A stretch of 64,000 bases of DNA from an uncultured bacterium (GTDB taxonomy: Bacteria > Cyanobacteriota > Vampirovibrionia > Gastranaerophilales > Gastranaerophilaceae). The notes below the pieces were generated by a model. The model saw nothing but the letters and a program-made list of their open reading frames with translations, made no database searches and had not been told where the DNA came from. A program made the position numbers and the translations under genes. Positions 8,546 through 15,906 of this stretch are shown here, piece by piece. The stretch's first letter is position 1; each line of letters starts with the position of its first letter. The stretch spans positions 112,310 to 176,309 of the forward strand of contig CACYOO010000007.1 in the NCBI GenBank assembly GCA_902776035.1, written 5' to 3'.

Positions 8546-8572
8546 GTTATTAATCCTTAAATATATTCTACC

Positions 8573-8578
8573 ATTATA
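8573..8578 (-). promoter_or_regulatory. -10 box of the receiver-domain gene
   Basis: TATAAT on the minus strand would start transcription near 8566, giving a ~21-base leader that contains the AAGGA ribosome binding site before the ATG at 8545. No convincing -35 is seen. Confidence 0.5.
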
Positions 8579-8685
8579 ATTCATTTTTGTAAAAATTTAA
8601 ATAAATTTTTATAAAAAGGCAATTTTTTTGAGCAAAATGTTTTTATATAAGTGTTAGGTTATAATAATTTTGGTAAGGAGAATAC

Positions 8686-8826
8686 ATGTTTAGTGATGAG
8701 TTTATGCGTTTTTTAATTAATTATCAGCAACCGGAAACTCCAAAAAATATTCGAGAATATAAAAATTTTGATATGCCAAGAGGCACAAAGAAGCTAGCGA
8801 AAGTTTTTGTTACAGTAAGGCAGTAA
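8686..8826 (+). CDS. Small hypothetical protein (46 aa)
   Basis: A short frame with a good ribosome binding site (TAAGGAG, 6 bases before ATG) and a TATAAT box at 8660-8665, giving a leader of under 20 bases. The predicted peptide begins MFSDEFMRFLINYQQPETP and ends in a basic stretch (RGTKKLAKVFVTVRQ). It has no signal peptide or membrane segment and I do not recognise a family. The promoter plus ribosome binding site make it a credible gene despite its size. It is divergent from the receiver-domain gene. The following 8827-9088 stretch shows no gene or clear structure. Confidence 0.55.
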   Translation: MFSDEFMRFLINYQQPETPKNIREYKNFDMPRGTKKLAKVFVTVRQ

Positions 8827-9088
8827 ACTATTATTATTAAAATAAATAAAATTTTTTGATAAATTCCAAATATTTTTTATTATTTCTAAACATATCTTAT
8901 TTTTTTAAATGTACAAAGATGTAATTGATCACAAGATACGGCAACATTGGATATAAAACTTAATTTATAAAAAAATATAAAAATTGATAATGGGCGTTCT
9001 ATCTATTACAAATTTAAGAAATATTGTTTGTTATTAAATAATTTACATAAACTTGTGTTTGAACGTCATATAAAATAATTATTATTTG

Positions 9089-9117
9089 TTTACAACTGTT
9101 ATGTTTTGAACTATAAT
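9089..9117 (+). promoter_or_regulatory. Sigma-70-type promoter upstream of the GT-C gene
   Basis: TTTACA at 9089-9094 and TATAAT at 9112-9117 are separated by exactly 17 bases, a near-consensus vegetative promoter 36 bases before the ATG at 9154. Confidence 0.7.
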
Positions 9118-9153
9118 CATTACTAAGTAATAGTTGAAAAGAAATCGATATAT

Positions 9154-10620
9154 ATGAGTAATATAAAGCAAGAACAAAAATTGTTTTTCTTTTTTTTGTT
9201 TATACATTTGTTGGTATGGTCGTCTATTGGATTAATAAGATCAGTTTTACCGACAGATGCTCTTGAGTGTATATATTGGGGTTCATTACACGATTTTGGA
9301 ACTCCAAAACACCCTCCTTTAGCCGGTTGGTTGAGTTATATTACATATTTACCATTCAAGACTGATTTTGTTATTTATTTATTAAGCCAAATATTTATTA
9401 TTACAGGACTTATATATGTATATCGAATTGCAAAAATATTTCTTGATGATAATTCTGCAATGTTATCGGTTATAATGCTTGAGGGATGTTGGGTATACTC
9501 TTATATAACAGGTTATTACGGTTTTAATCCGGATGTGGTTCTTTTATGTTTATTACCTGTTATTACATTTTATTTTTATAGCTGTATGCATAATAATAGA
9601 CTGAAAGATTGGGTAGCATTAGGTTTAACCGTTGGTTTATCATTTCTGAATAAGTATCAAACCGGCTTTGTTATTATAGCAATGGCAGTTTATGCTTTTT
9701 TATATAAAAAAGAAACTTTTAAAAATAAATTTTTTTATTTATCTATTATAATTGCATTTCTTGTATTTTTACCTCATCTTTTATGGTTGTTTAAATATGA
9801 TTTTTTTTCGTTTTCTTACTTTGAAAATGAATTATCTTCAGTAAGCTGGTATAACCATTTAACTGCACCTATGCAATTTATAATTATGCAAATATCTTTA
9901 ATTGCAGGTACTATTATTCTCTTTATGTTTGCGAAATGGAAAGCAAAATCTGTATATAAATTTAATGATAATTATAAAAATAATGAACTGATGTTCTTAT
10001 TATTAAATGGATGTATTCCAATAATCCTACATTTAATAATGGGTATTATTGAAGGTGGTACAGTGAGAGGACGTTGGGGGTTTGAGTTCTGGTATTTATT
10101 TAGTATTACTTTATTGTATATATTTCCAATGAAAGTTACTAAAGAAGTTTTTATTTCAACAACTAAACTTGCATTTGGTGTTATGTTTATAATTTTCTTA
10201 TCGCTTGGAACACTTCTTGCTGTTGAAAAGAATTATAGAAGCAGATATCCGGTGAAACAAGTCTTTTACGATATAAAAACTATATGGGCAAATCAAGTAA
10301 ATACTCCTTTAAAGTATGTCGGAGGATATATAGAGTGGACATTACCTTTAACAATATATGGTGATACTCATCCTAAATGTATATTAGACACTTTCAATTA
10401 TAAAAATATTTGGATTAATCAAGAAGATTTAAAGCAATCAGGTATATTTATTATTGACCGAACTGTTCATCAAGTTATTGCTCAAACAAAAAAATCTTGT
10501 CCATATCTGGATGAAAATTATAAAATAAAACCAATTGAATATAAGTTTACACTAACTAATGCACTTAATATGCCACGTGAATATACGGTGTATTATGTTA
10601 TAATTCCACCAATAAAATAA
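9154..10620 (+). CDS. GT-C membrane glycosyltransferase (PMT/ArnT-like)
   Basis: This 488-residue polytopic membrane protein has about ten hydrophobic segments. The first external loop holds an acidic pair and a His-Pro-Pro motif (TDALECIYWG, then FGTPKHPPLAGW). That arrangement is typical of lipid-phosphate-sugar-dependent GT-C enzymes of the PMT/ArnT superfamily, where the loop Asp/Glu residues bind metal and donor. The C-terminal ~100 residues form a soluble domain. It probably transfers a sugar from a polyprenyl-phosphate carrier onto a periplasmic acceptor (lipid A, protein or glycan). The gene stands alone with its own promoter. The ribosome binding site is weak (GAAAAGAAA). The substrate is unknown. 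Confidence 0.75.
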   Translation: MSNIKQEQKLFFFFLFIHLLVWSSIGLIRSVLPTDALECIYWGSLHDFGTPKHPPLAGWLSYITYLPFKTDFVIYLLSQIFIITGLIYVYRIAKIFLDDNSAMLSVIMLEGCWVYSYITGYYGFNPDVVLLCLLPVITFYFYSCMHNNRLKDWVALGLTVGLSFLNKYQTGFVIIAMAVYAFLYKKETFKNKFFYLSIIIAFLVFLPHLLWLFKYDFFSFSYFENELSSVSWYNHLTAPMQFIIMQISLIAGTIILFMFAKWKAKSVYKFNDNYKNNELMFLLLNGCIPIILHLIMGIIEGGTVRGRWGFEFWYLFSITLLYIFPMKVTKEVFISTTKLAFGVMFIIFLSLGTLLAVEKNYRSRYPVKQVFYDIKTIWANQVNTPLKYVGGYIEWTLPLTIYGDTHPKCILDTFNYKNIWINQEDLKQSGIFIIDRTVHQVIAQTKKSCPYLDENYKIKPIEYKFTLTNALNMPREYTVYYVIIPPIK

Positions 10621-10706
10621 AATTTATTTTGTTAATTTTGGTATATTAAAACAATTTATTTATCGATAGAGTTTAATGTTGAAAAAGTAATTTTTTGCAA
10701 TGATAC

Positions 10707-12476
10707 TTATTTATTTCTTTCGAAAAACTTTGCTATTTCTTTATGAGAAATTACTTTTGAAATAGGACGACCGTGAGGGCAGGTGTATGGTTTTTGACAC
10801 TTTCTCCATCTTTTTATTAATTCCTGCATTTGAAACATTGTTAACGGTTGTCCTGCTTTAATTGCAGATTTGCAAGAGCTGGTTATTAATATATGTTCTT
10901 CTAAACCTGCAATATCTCCATGTAAATTTTTTAAGATGTCAGATAAAATCTCTCGTGTATCAACTTTTGAAAGTAATTGTGGAACCTTTTTAAATGTTAC
11001 TTCTGTTTCATTTAAAACTTCTATGTCAAAACCAAAATGTAAAAATTTATCTTTGCTTTCAGCTATCATTTGGGATTCTTCAGGAGAAACTTCTATTATA
11101 TCTGATACAAATAAAATTTGGGATGCAATTTCATGTTGTGTTTTTAATTTTTCGTATATATATCTTTCATCTGCGATATGTTGGTCGACAATCTCAAGCC
11201 CCTCGTCTTTTTCTATTAATATATATGTATTTTTGTATTGACCTATTATTTTTTCTTCATCAGTAGTATTTTCTATATTTAATGTGTTTGAAACTATCGT
11301 TCTTTGAATATTATGTTGAGTTGTACTTGTTATTTTTGAGTAGTTTGTATTTTTATCTGAAACTGTTGTTAACGGTTTCTCTACTACCTCTTTTAGTGGA
11401 GTAATGTATGTATTTAAATCACTGATAAATGCCGGCTCATTAAAATTGCTTGTATTTATTGGCACTATTTTTTCAGAATGGCTGGAATTATCTTTAAATG
11501 AAAGAGCAGAATTTACAGCGGTGTATATAAAATTAAAAATTTGATTAGTATTTTTATAACGAACTTCTTTCTTACTTGGATGAACATTAACATCTACATC
11601 TGATGCAGGAATTTCTAAATTAAGTGCAACAAAAGGATATTTACCTTTCCCCATGAGGTTTTTGTATGCAGTATCAATAGCTTTTTGAAAAACTTGGCAT
11701 TTTACTATTCTTGAATTAATAAATATATTATACTTTTTACTTGAACGAGAATAATCAGGTGTTGTAATATAGCCTGTGATATTTAAATTAGAAATTTTAT
11801 CTGAACGTGAAACTTCTCTTAAATGGTTGAATGTATCCAGTGAAAACAAATCTTTTACTGTATTTTTCATATTGCCCATACCATTTGTCTTTATTAATGT
11901 TTTTCCGTCATTTTTGAGTTCAAATTTAATATTTGTATTTATTATTGCTAAAGACTGTATTAACTCATGAATATATGCTATTTCTGTTTTTGGACTTCTT
12001 AAAAATTTTAATCTTGCAGGTATGTTATAAAACAAATCCTGTATATCCATAATTGTTCCATCAGCACAGCCGAATTTTGTAACTTTTACATCGGAATCTT
12101 TGCTTTCTACTTTTACACCAAATTCACTGTCTTTTGTTTTGGTTGTGCAAGTTACTTTTGAAACGGATATAATACTAGAAAGTGCCTCTCCTCTAAAACC
12201 TAGTGTATGTATGTTATACAAATCATCAGAGTTTTCGATTTTACTTGTTGCGTGTTTAGAAAATGCAAGCTCAATATCATCTGCATAAATACCTGAACCA
12301 TTGTCTGCAACTCGAATATTTCTACAGTTGTTAGAAATTTCTATATATATCTTATCAGAATTTGCATCTATTGAATTTTCGACAAGTTCTTTTACAACAG
12401 ATACTGGACGTTCAATAACTTCTCCGGCAGCTATTTGATTTATTAAATTTGTTGATAGTTGTTTTATTCTTTTCAT
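10707..12476 (-). CDS. mutL: DNA mismatch repair protein MutL (endonuclease type)
   Basis: The N-terminal GHKL ATPase shows all motifs: IAAGEVIERP, KELVENSIDAN, RVADNGSGI, KHATSKI and LGFRGEALSSI within the first ~105 residues. A variable linker spans ~340-400. The C-terminal domain carries DQHIADERYIYE near residue 438, matching the DQHAx2Ex4E endonuclease motif with Ile for Ala, plus SSCKSAIKAG and CPHGRP near the end that complete the metal site. MutL couples MutS mismatch recognition to strand nicking; the endonuclease motifs imply a MutH-independent system. The 589 residues are normal length. A minus-strand hairpin with T-run lies ~54 bases upstream of the ATG and could attenuate the gene (see 12530-12618). 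Confidence 0.97.
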   Translation of the reverse strand: MKRIKQLSTNLINQIAAGEVIERPVSVVKELVENSIDANSDKIYIEISNNCRNIRVADNGSGIYADDIELAFSKHATSKIENSDDLYNIHTLGFRGEALSSIISVSKVTCTTKTKDSEFGVKVESKDSDVKVTKFGCADGTIMDIQDLFYNIPARLKFLRSPKTEIAYIHELIQSLAIINTNIKFELKNDGKTLIKTNGMGNMKNTVKDLFSLDTFNHLREVSRSDKISNLNITGYITTPDYSRSSKKYNIFINSRIVKCQVFQKAIDTAYKNLMGKGKYPFVALNLEIPASDVDVNVHPSKKEVRYKNTNQIFNFIYTAVNSALSFKDNSSHSEKIVPINTSNFNEPAFISDLNTYITPLKEVVEKPLTTVSDKNTNYSKITSTTQHNIQRTIVSNTLNIENTTDEEKIIGQYKNTYILIEKDEGLEIVDQHIADERYIYEKLKTQHEIASQILFVSDIIEVSPEESQMIAESKDKFLHFGFDIEVLNETEVTFKKVPQLLSKVDTREILSDILKNLHGDIAGLEEHILITSSCKSAIKAGQPLTMFQMQELIKRWRKCQKPYTCPHGRPISKVISHKEIAKFFERNK

Positions 12477-12529
12477 AAATAAATTTTACAATAAATATAA
12501 TTGTAAATGAAGTTTCTTATAAAATTTAC

Positions 12530-12618
12530 AAAATAAAAAGAGGTCGTTTCTTTGAACAACCTCTGTCCGTTTAAATAAGAAGAGAGAGCTTTATATTATT
12601 ATATAAATAATTATGCAA
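12530..12618 (-). ncRNA. Candidate attenuator or small RNA upstream of mutL
   Basis: On the minus strand, TTGCAT (12618-12613) and TATAAA (12595-12590) are spaced by 17 bases. About 20 bases after the predicted start near 12583 comes a 10-pair hairpin (AGAGGTTGTT/AACGACCTCT, 12564-12539) followed by TTTTTATTTT. This gives a predicted ~54-nt transcript ending just before mutL. No gene lies upstream on this strand, so the terminator does not close a known transcript. It may be a mutL leader attenuator or a small RNA. Confidence 0.45.
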
Positions 12619-12747
12619 TAAATTATTGCTTTTAGCAAGAATTATTTTAACTTATGTAACGAGATATTAAATATAAAAAACTAGAATTAAAATAATTGTG
12701 TTATTATAAATGTGTAAAAAGTATAAAATAATATAAGGAGAAGTGCC

Positions 12748-13317
12748 ATTACAGGAGAGGAAACAAGAAACGTTCAAAAGAAAGATAACAATAAATATAA
12801 AGTATTGATGAATGAACGAATAAAAGTAAAAGAAGTGCGTCTTATAGGAGCAGATGGAGTTAATCATGGTGTTGTTCCAACATCTGAGGCAATGCAAATG
12901 GCAGAAGAAGCTGATTTGGATTTGGTATTAATTAATCCAACACAAACCCCACCTGTTGCTAAAATTCTTAATTACGGTAAGTATAAGTATGAAGTTGAAA
13001 AAAGAGCAAAAGAAGCTAAAAAGAAACAACGTACCGTAGAAATAAAAGAAATAAAAATAAGATATAAGATAGATACACATGATTATCTTGTTAGAATAAA
13101 TAATATTAAAAAGTTTATATCGCAAGGAAATAAAGTAAAAATAGTTGTTATGTTAAGAGGTAGAGAAATGCAGCATTCTCAGCTGGCATTTGATTTGGCA
13201 AATAAATTTGTGGAAGATTTAAAAGAAATAGCAGCAATCGAAAAAAGACCTCAAATGGAAGGCAGAAATGTATCCTTAGTTATAGGGCCTTTCGCTGATA
13301 ACAATAAAAAAGCTTGA
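12748..13317 (+). CDS. infC: Translation initiation factor IF-3, AUU start codon
   Basis: IF-3 binds the 30S subunit, blocks premature 50S joining and checks start-codon pairing. The body from residue 21 (MNERIKVKEVRLIGADGVNHG) through the lysine-rich linker and the C-terminal domain (EIKIRYKIDTHDYLVRINN, VVMLRGREMQHSQLA) is standard. The only ATG (12808) would cut the normal N-terminal tail. In frame upstream, an ATT at 12748 follows AAGGAG by 7 bases, giving 189 residues. infC is the classic gene that starts with AUU, letting IF-3 repress its own synthesis. Unusually, rpmI and rplT do not follow; a tRNA-Phe gene does. Confidence 0.95.
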   Translation: MTGEETRNVQKKDNNKYKVLMNERIKVKEVRLIGADGVNHGVVPTSEAMQMAEEADLDLVLINPTQTPPVAKILNYGKYKYEVEKRAKEAKKKQRTVEIKEIKIRYKIDTHDYLVRINNIKKFISQGNKVKIVVMLRGREMQHSQLAFDLANKFVEDLKEIAAIEKRPQMEGRNVSLVIGPFADNNKKA

Positions 13318-13341
13318 CGATTAAAATTTATATAATAAAAT
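13314..13341 (+). promoter_or_regulatory. Probable promoter of the tRNA-Phe unit, overlapping the infC stop
   Basis: TTGACG at 13314-13319 includes the infC stop codon; TAAAAT at 13336-13341 follows with 16-base spacing. A TATAAT at 13331 is also present. Transcription would begin near 13349, upstream of the truncated tRNA copy, so that copy would be part of the precursor RNA. Confidence 0.5.
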
Positions 13342-13367
13342 GTATATATGAACACGGAAGTTTGTGT

Positions 13368-13473
13368 TATGCCGCAATAGCTCCTCGGTGAGCGAAGCGG
13401 AACCGGAGTCAGATTCGTAGAGCTTGCTCTACCAACTCCAATAAAAACAGAATAAAATATGCCGCAATAGCTC
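13368..13473 (+). repeat. 90 bp unit carrying a copy of the tRNA-Phe 5' end
   Basis: TATGCCGCAATAGCTC occurs at 13368-13383 and again, 90 bp later, at the start of tRNA-Phe (13458-13473). Between them lie GGTGAGCGAAGCGGAAC (the core shared with tRNA-Arg units, 14 of 17 positions), a CTCC/GGAG-closed hairpin, and a GTAGAGC-TT-GCTCTAC palindrome. Its second half with ACCAACTC is an inverted copy of the tRNA-Phe D arm (AGTTGGTAGAGCAA). Confidence 0.85.
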
Positions 13474-13536
13474 AGTTGGTAGAGCAAGGGACTGAAAATC
13501 CCTGTGTCCTTGGTTCAATTCCGAGTTGCGGCACCA
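13461..13536 (+). tRNA. tRNA-Phe (anticodon GAA), CCA encoded
   Basis: Acceptor GCCGCAA pairs with TTGCGGC, the D arm is GCTC-AGTTGGTA-GAGC, and the anticodon loop CTGAAAA lies in stem AGGGA/TCCCT (GAA). The T arm contains GGTTCAATTCC; discriminator A and CCA are encoded at 13533-13536. Confidence 0.97.
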
Positions 13537-13542
13537 CTTTTA

Positions 13543-13570
13543 AAAGACACTATTGATAGTGTCTTTTTTG
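13543..13570 (+). terminator. Rho-independent terminator of tRNA-Phe
   Basis: Stem AAAGACACTA/TAGTGTCTTT with a short loop, followed by a T-rich run, starts 6 bases after the encoded CCA. Confidence 0.85.
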
Positions 13571-13660
13571 TTTTGAATTTTTTACAAGTGAACCTTAACT
13601 CGGAAGTTGTGTCAAGCACAAGCTATTCAAAACTCATGTCTTTAGTTATTAATAGTGTTA

Positions 13661-14581
13661 TTAATGTTTATTCTTCTTCTTATCAAAATATCCGACTATA
13701 GAACGGAAGTTATCCATAAATTGCTCATAATCAAGCTTTATTACTTTTGGGATATTATCAACTTTTTCTTTCATTAATTGTATTTCTTTATTTGAATACG
13801 AATTATTTTTTAAGTCAATATTAAATTCTTCTAACGCTTTTTCATCTGATAAATCAACATAACGAGGATTTACAATATGAACTTCTTTTTTATCTTTATC
13901 TACTTTTTTTATTACATAATAATGCATTTTGCCAATGCCGTCATTGCAATTAAGCATTTTTGAACCTGCAACAAAGCTATGACGATTTATTGGTAAATCA
14001 CCTATTTTATCCAACAATTCAGTGGTTTCTTCTCTTTTACTCGATAGTGGTAACACTCCATTGTCGCCGATGCTAATAGGTTTCTTACCTGTTAATGTTT
14101 CCATATATACACTTGCAAGATTACCTTCAAGCGGGTTACTATATCCAAATAATCTCAAATATAACGGTTTTGCATCTCGTCTATCCTGAATGACATCCAT
14201 AGTAGCTGTTTCAACGCTTCCTGTAGTATTAAAACGGCTTCTTCCTGTTGCTACTTCGTATTTGTCATCATTCTGTACTTTATAAGCATTATCTGTGTCG
14301 TATTTGTTAAATCTAACTTCGAACGTATCACCATCAGGAGATGTCTTAATACTGTTCTTTAGCATTTGTTTACCAAATCCGCTTTTCGCCAAAGCTTTTA
14401 ATGTCGAAACAAGATAACAGTCAGAACGATTAAGTTGTGGTGTTTTTAAAATATCTTTTATTTGACCTTTTGTTATCTTCTTAAAACCTTCACTAACGGA
14501 ATTTTCCGGATTAGTTTGGAATGTCTTTTTAGATTTTACAGGCACAAATGAATTAACTGAAATCATATTTTTATAAAACAT
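13661..14581 (-). CDS. Calpain-like cysteine protease domain protein (predicted)
   Basis: A 306-residue protein that I recognise only by motif. NRSDCYLVSTLKALA near residue 51 resembles the calpain active-site segment (GDCWLLAAL type, catalytic Cys). GKMHYYVIKKV near residue 228 matches the catalytic His strand, and VHIVNPRYVDL near residue 243 could supply the catalytic Asn, in the right order and spacing for a papain/calpain fold. No Sec signal peptide is visible; the N-terminus is Ser/Lys-rich and looks disordered. Bacterial calpain-like proteins include secreted effectors and housekeeping proteases. With type III-type export genes in this window a secreted role is possible but unsupported. 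The start has no clear ribosome binding site. Confidence 0.55.
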   Translation of the reverse strand: MFYKNMISVNSFVPVKSKKTFQTNPENSVSEGFKKITKGQIKDILKTPQLNRSDCYLVSTLKALAKSGFGKQMLKNSIKTSPDGDTFEVRFNKYDTDNAYKVQNDDKYEVATGRSRFNTTGSVETATMDVIQDRRDAKPLYLRLFGYSNPLEGNLASVYMETLTGKKPISIGDNGVLPLSSKREETTELLDKIGDLPINRHSFVAGSKMLNCNDGIGKMHYYVIKKVDKDKKEVHIVNPRYVDLSDEKALEEFNIDLKNNSYSNKEIQLMKEKVDNIPKVIKLDYEQFMDNFRSIVGYFDKKKNKH

Positions 14582-14637
14582 TTTAAAGCTTAGAATTGCC
14601 TTTTTTATGTTTAATTTTAAATATATTAATTTGAAAT

Positions 14638-14690
14638 AGCCCTCTTATAAAACAATACTTATTTTTTTTCTTCAGCAGAGTGGCACTAAT
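14638..14690 (-). repeat. Degenerate orphan copy of the tRNA-Pro unit
   Basis: CCCTCTTATAAAACAATACTT followed downstream by TTCAGCAGAGTGGCACTA aligns with part of the tRNA-Pro unit (CCCTCTCACAAAAACGATACTT ... TTCGGCAGAGTG) with several changes and a decayed hairpin. No tRNA lies within 1 kb. The rest of the 14582-14797 gap shows nothing else clear. Confidence 0.5.
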
Positions 14691-14797
14691 TTTAAGGGTT
14701 CTGAATAAAGAGTTTTTTTATTGCATAAGAATTTAAAAATGGTCTTACTCGAAAGTTGTATCTATTCCATTTTTATTTTTTTATTATATTTATACTC

Positions 14798-14825
14798 TTG
14801 TAGAATAATTTTTTTGTAGTATATT
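14798..14825 (+). promoter_or_regulatory. Probable promoter of the nucleotidyltransferase gene
   Basis: TTGTAG (14798-14803) and TATATT (14820-14825) with 16-base spacing lie ~28 bases before the ATG at 14854. Confidence 0.45.
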
Positions 14826-14853
14826 ATACACAAGGTTATATAGGAGATATTAT

Positions 14854-15906
14854 ATGTATAAAGCAATGGTAATGGCTGCAGGAGTTGGTTCCAGACTTGA
14901 TCCGCTTACAAAGAGTGTTCCAAAACCTCTAGTAACAATTGCGAACAGACCGGTTATGGATATATTATTGGAAAATCTTGCATCCATTGGAGTGAAAGAT
15001 GTTGTTGCTAATACTTTTTATCTCTCAGAACAAATTATTTCAAGATATGTTGAAAATAAATTTGGTATAAATTTTAATTATATTACTGAAGAATCTCTTT
15101 CCGGTACTGCAGGTGGAATGAAAAAATGTCAATTCTTTTTTAATGAAAATGAAGATTTCTTTGTTTTATCAGCAGATGGTGTTACAAATGCTGATTTAAT
15201 GAAAGGTATGGAAATCCATAAACAATCAGGTGCTGTTGCAACGATTGGTGTCAAGCAAATTAGAGAAGAAGAAATCCCTAATTTTGGTGTTGTTGTAACT
15301 GATGATAATGGATTTATAACCGAATTTCAAGAAAAACCGTCCATTAAAGAGGCAAAAAGTAATCTTATTAATACAGGTATTTATATTTTTAATTACAAAA
15401 TATTTGATTTTATTCCAAAAGATACATTTTATGATTTTGCAAGAAATGTTTTTCCTCAATTATTAAACGATAAATTAATTAATACGTTTAATGTTGAAGA
15501 ATATTGGTCTGATATAGGGACATTAAGCCAATACAAACAATCTACTTTAGATTTGTTTGAAAATTTATATACATTTAAGCATTCTGAAATTATAAAAAAA
15601 GACTTGGGAGATTATATTTGCGGTGATACAATCCTGCCTAGAAAAATAAAATTTATAGGTCATAATGTTATCGGTAACGATTGTGTAATTGGTGATAATG
15701 TTAAATTAGAAAATTGTATTTTATGGGATAATGTTGAAATTAAGAATGGTGTTACTTTGAAAGATTGTGTTATTGCATCTAATTCAAGAGTTGAGAGAAA
15801 TCTCACAAATCACATAATAGGTCAAAACGAATTAATTTTAAAATTCCATAAAAGGCATTTATTGAAACGAAATTTATTTAAAATGATTAGAAAATTGTTT
15901 AATTAA
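14854..15906 (+). CDS. NDP-sugar pyrophosphorylase (sugar-1-phosphate nucleotidyltransferase with left-handed beta-helix)
   Basis: Residues 1-230 form the nucleotidyltransferase domain: MVMAAGVGSRLDPLTKSVPKPL is the G-x-G-x-R-x-x-P-K signature, LSADGVTNADL near 108 is the metal-binding loop, and EFQEKP near 155 and NTGIYIF near 170 are conserved. Residues ~255-325 contain hexapeptide-like repeats (IGHNVIGNDCVIGDNVKL) of a left-handed beta-helix, as in GDP-mannose and glucose-1-phosphate nucleotidyltransferases. It makes an activated sugar for surface glycans; which sugar and nucleotide cannot be told. AGGAGA lies 7 bases upstream. Its 3' end overlaps the convergent feoAB gene by 4 bases. Confidence 0.85.
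   Translation: MYKAMVMAAGVGSRLDPLTKSVPKPLVTIANRPVMDILLENLASIGVKDVVANTFYLSEQIISRYVENKFGINFNYITEESLSGTAGGMKKCQFFFNENEDFFVLSADGVTNADLMKGMEIHKQSGAVATIGVKQIREEEIPNFGVVVTDDNGFITEFQEKPSIKEAKSNLINTGIYIFNYKIFDFIPKDTFYDFARNVFPQLLNDKLINTFNVEEYWSDIGTLSQYKQSTLDLFENLYTFKHSEIIKKDLGDYICGDTILPRKIKFIGHNVIGNDCVIGDNVKLENCILWDNVEIKNGVTLKDCVIASNSRVERNLTNHIIGQNELILKFHKRHLLKRNLFKMIRKLFN

Noticed and set aside
12667..12897. Minus-strand 76-codon frame over the infC start
   Set aside because: It is an AT-rich shadow of infC and its leader, with no ribosome binding site.
13504..13701. Plus-strand 65-codon frame after tRNA-Phe
   Set aside because: It starts inside the tRNA and crosses its terminator.
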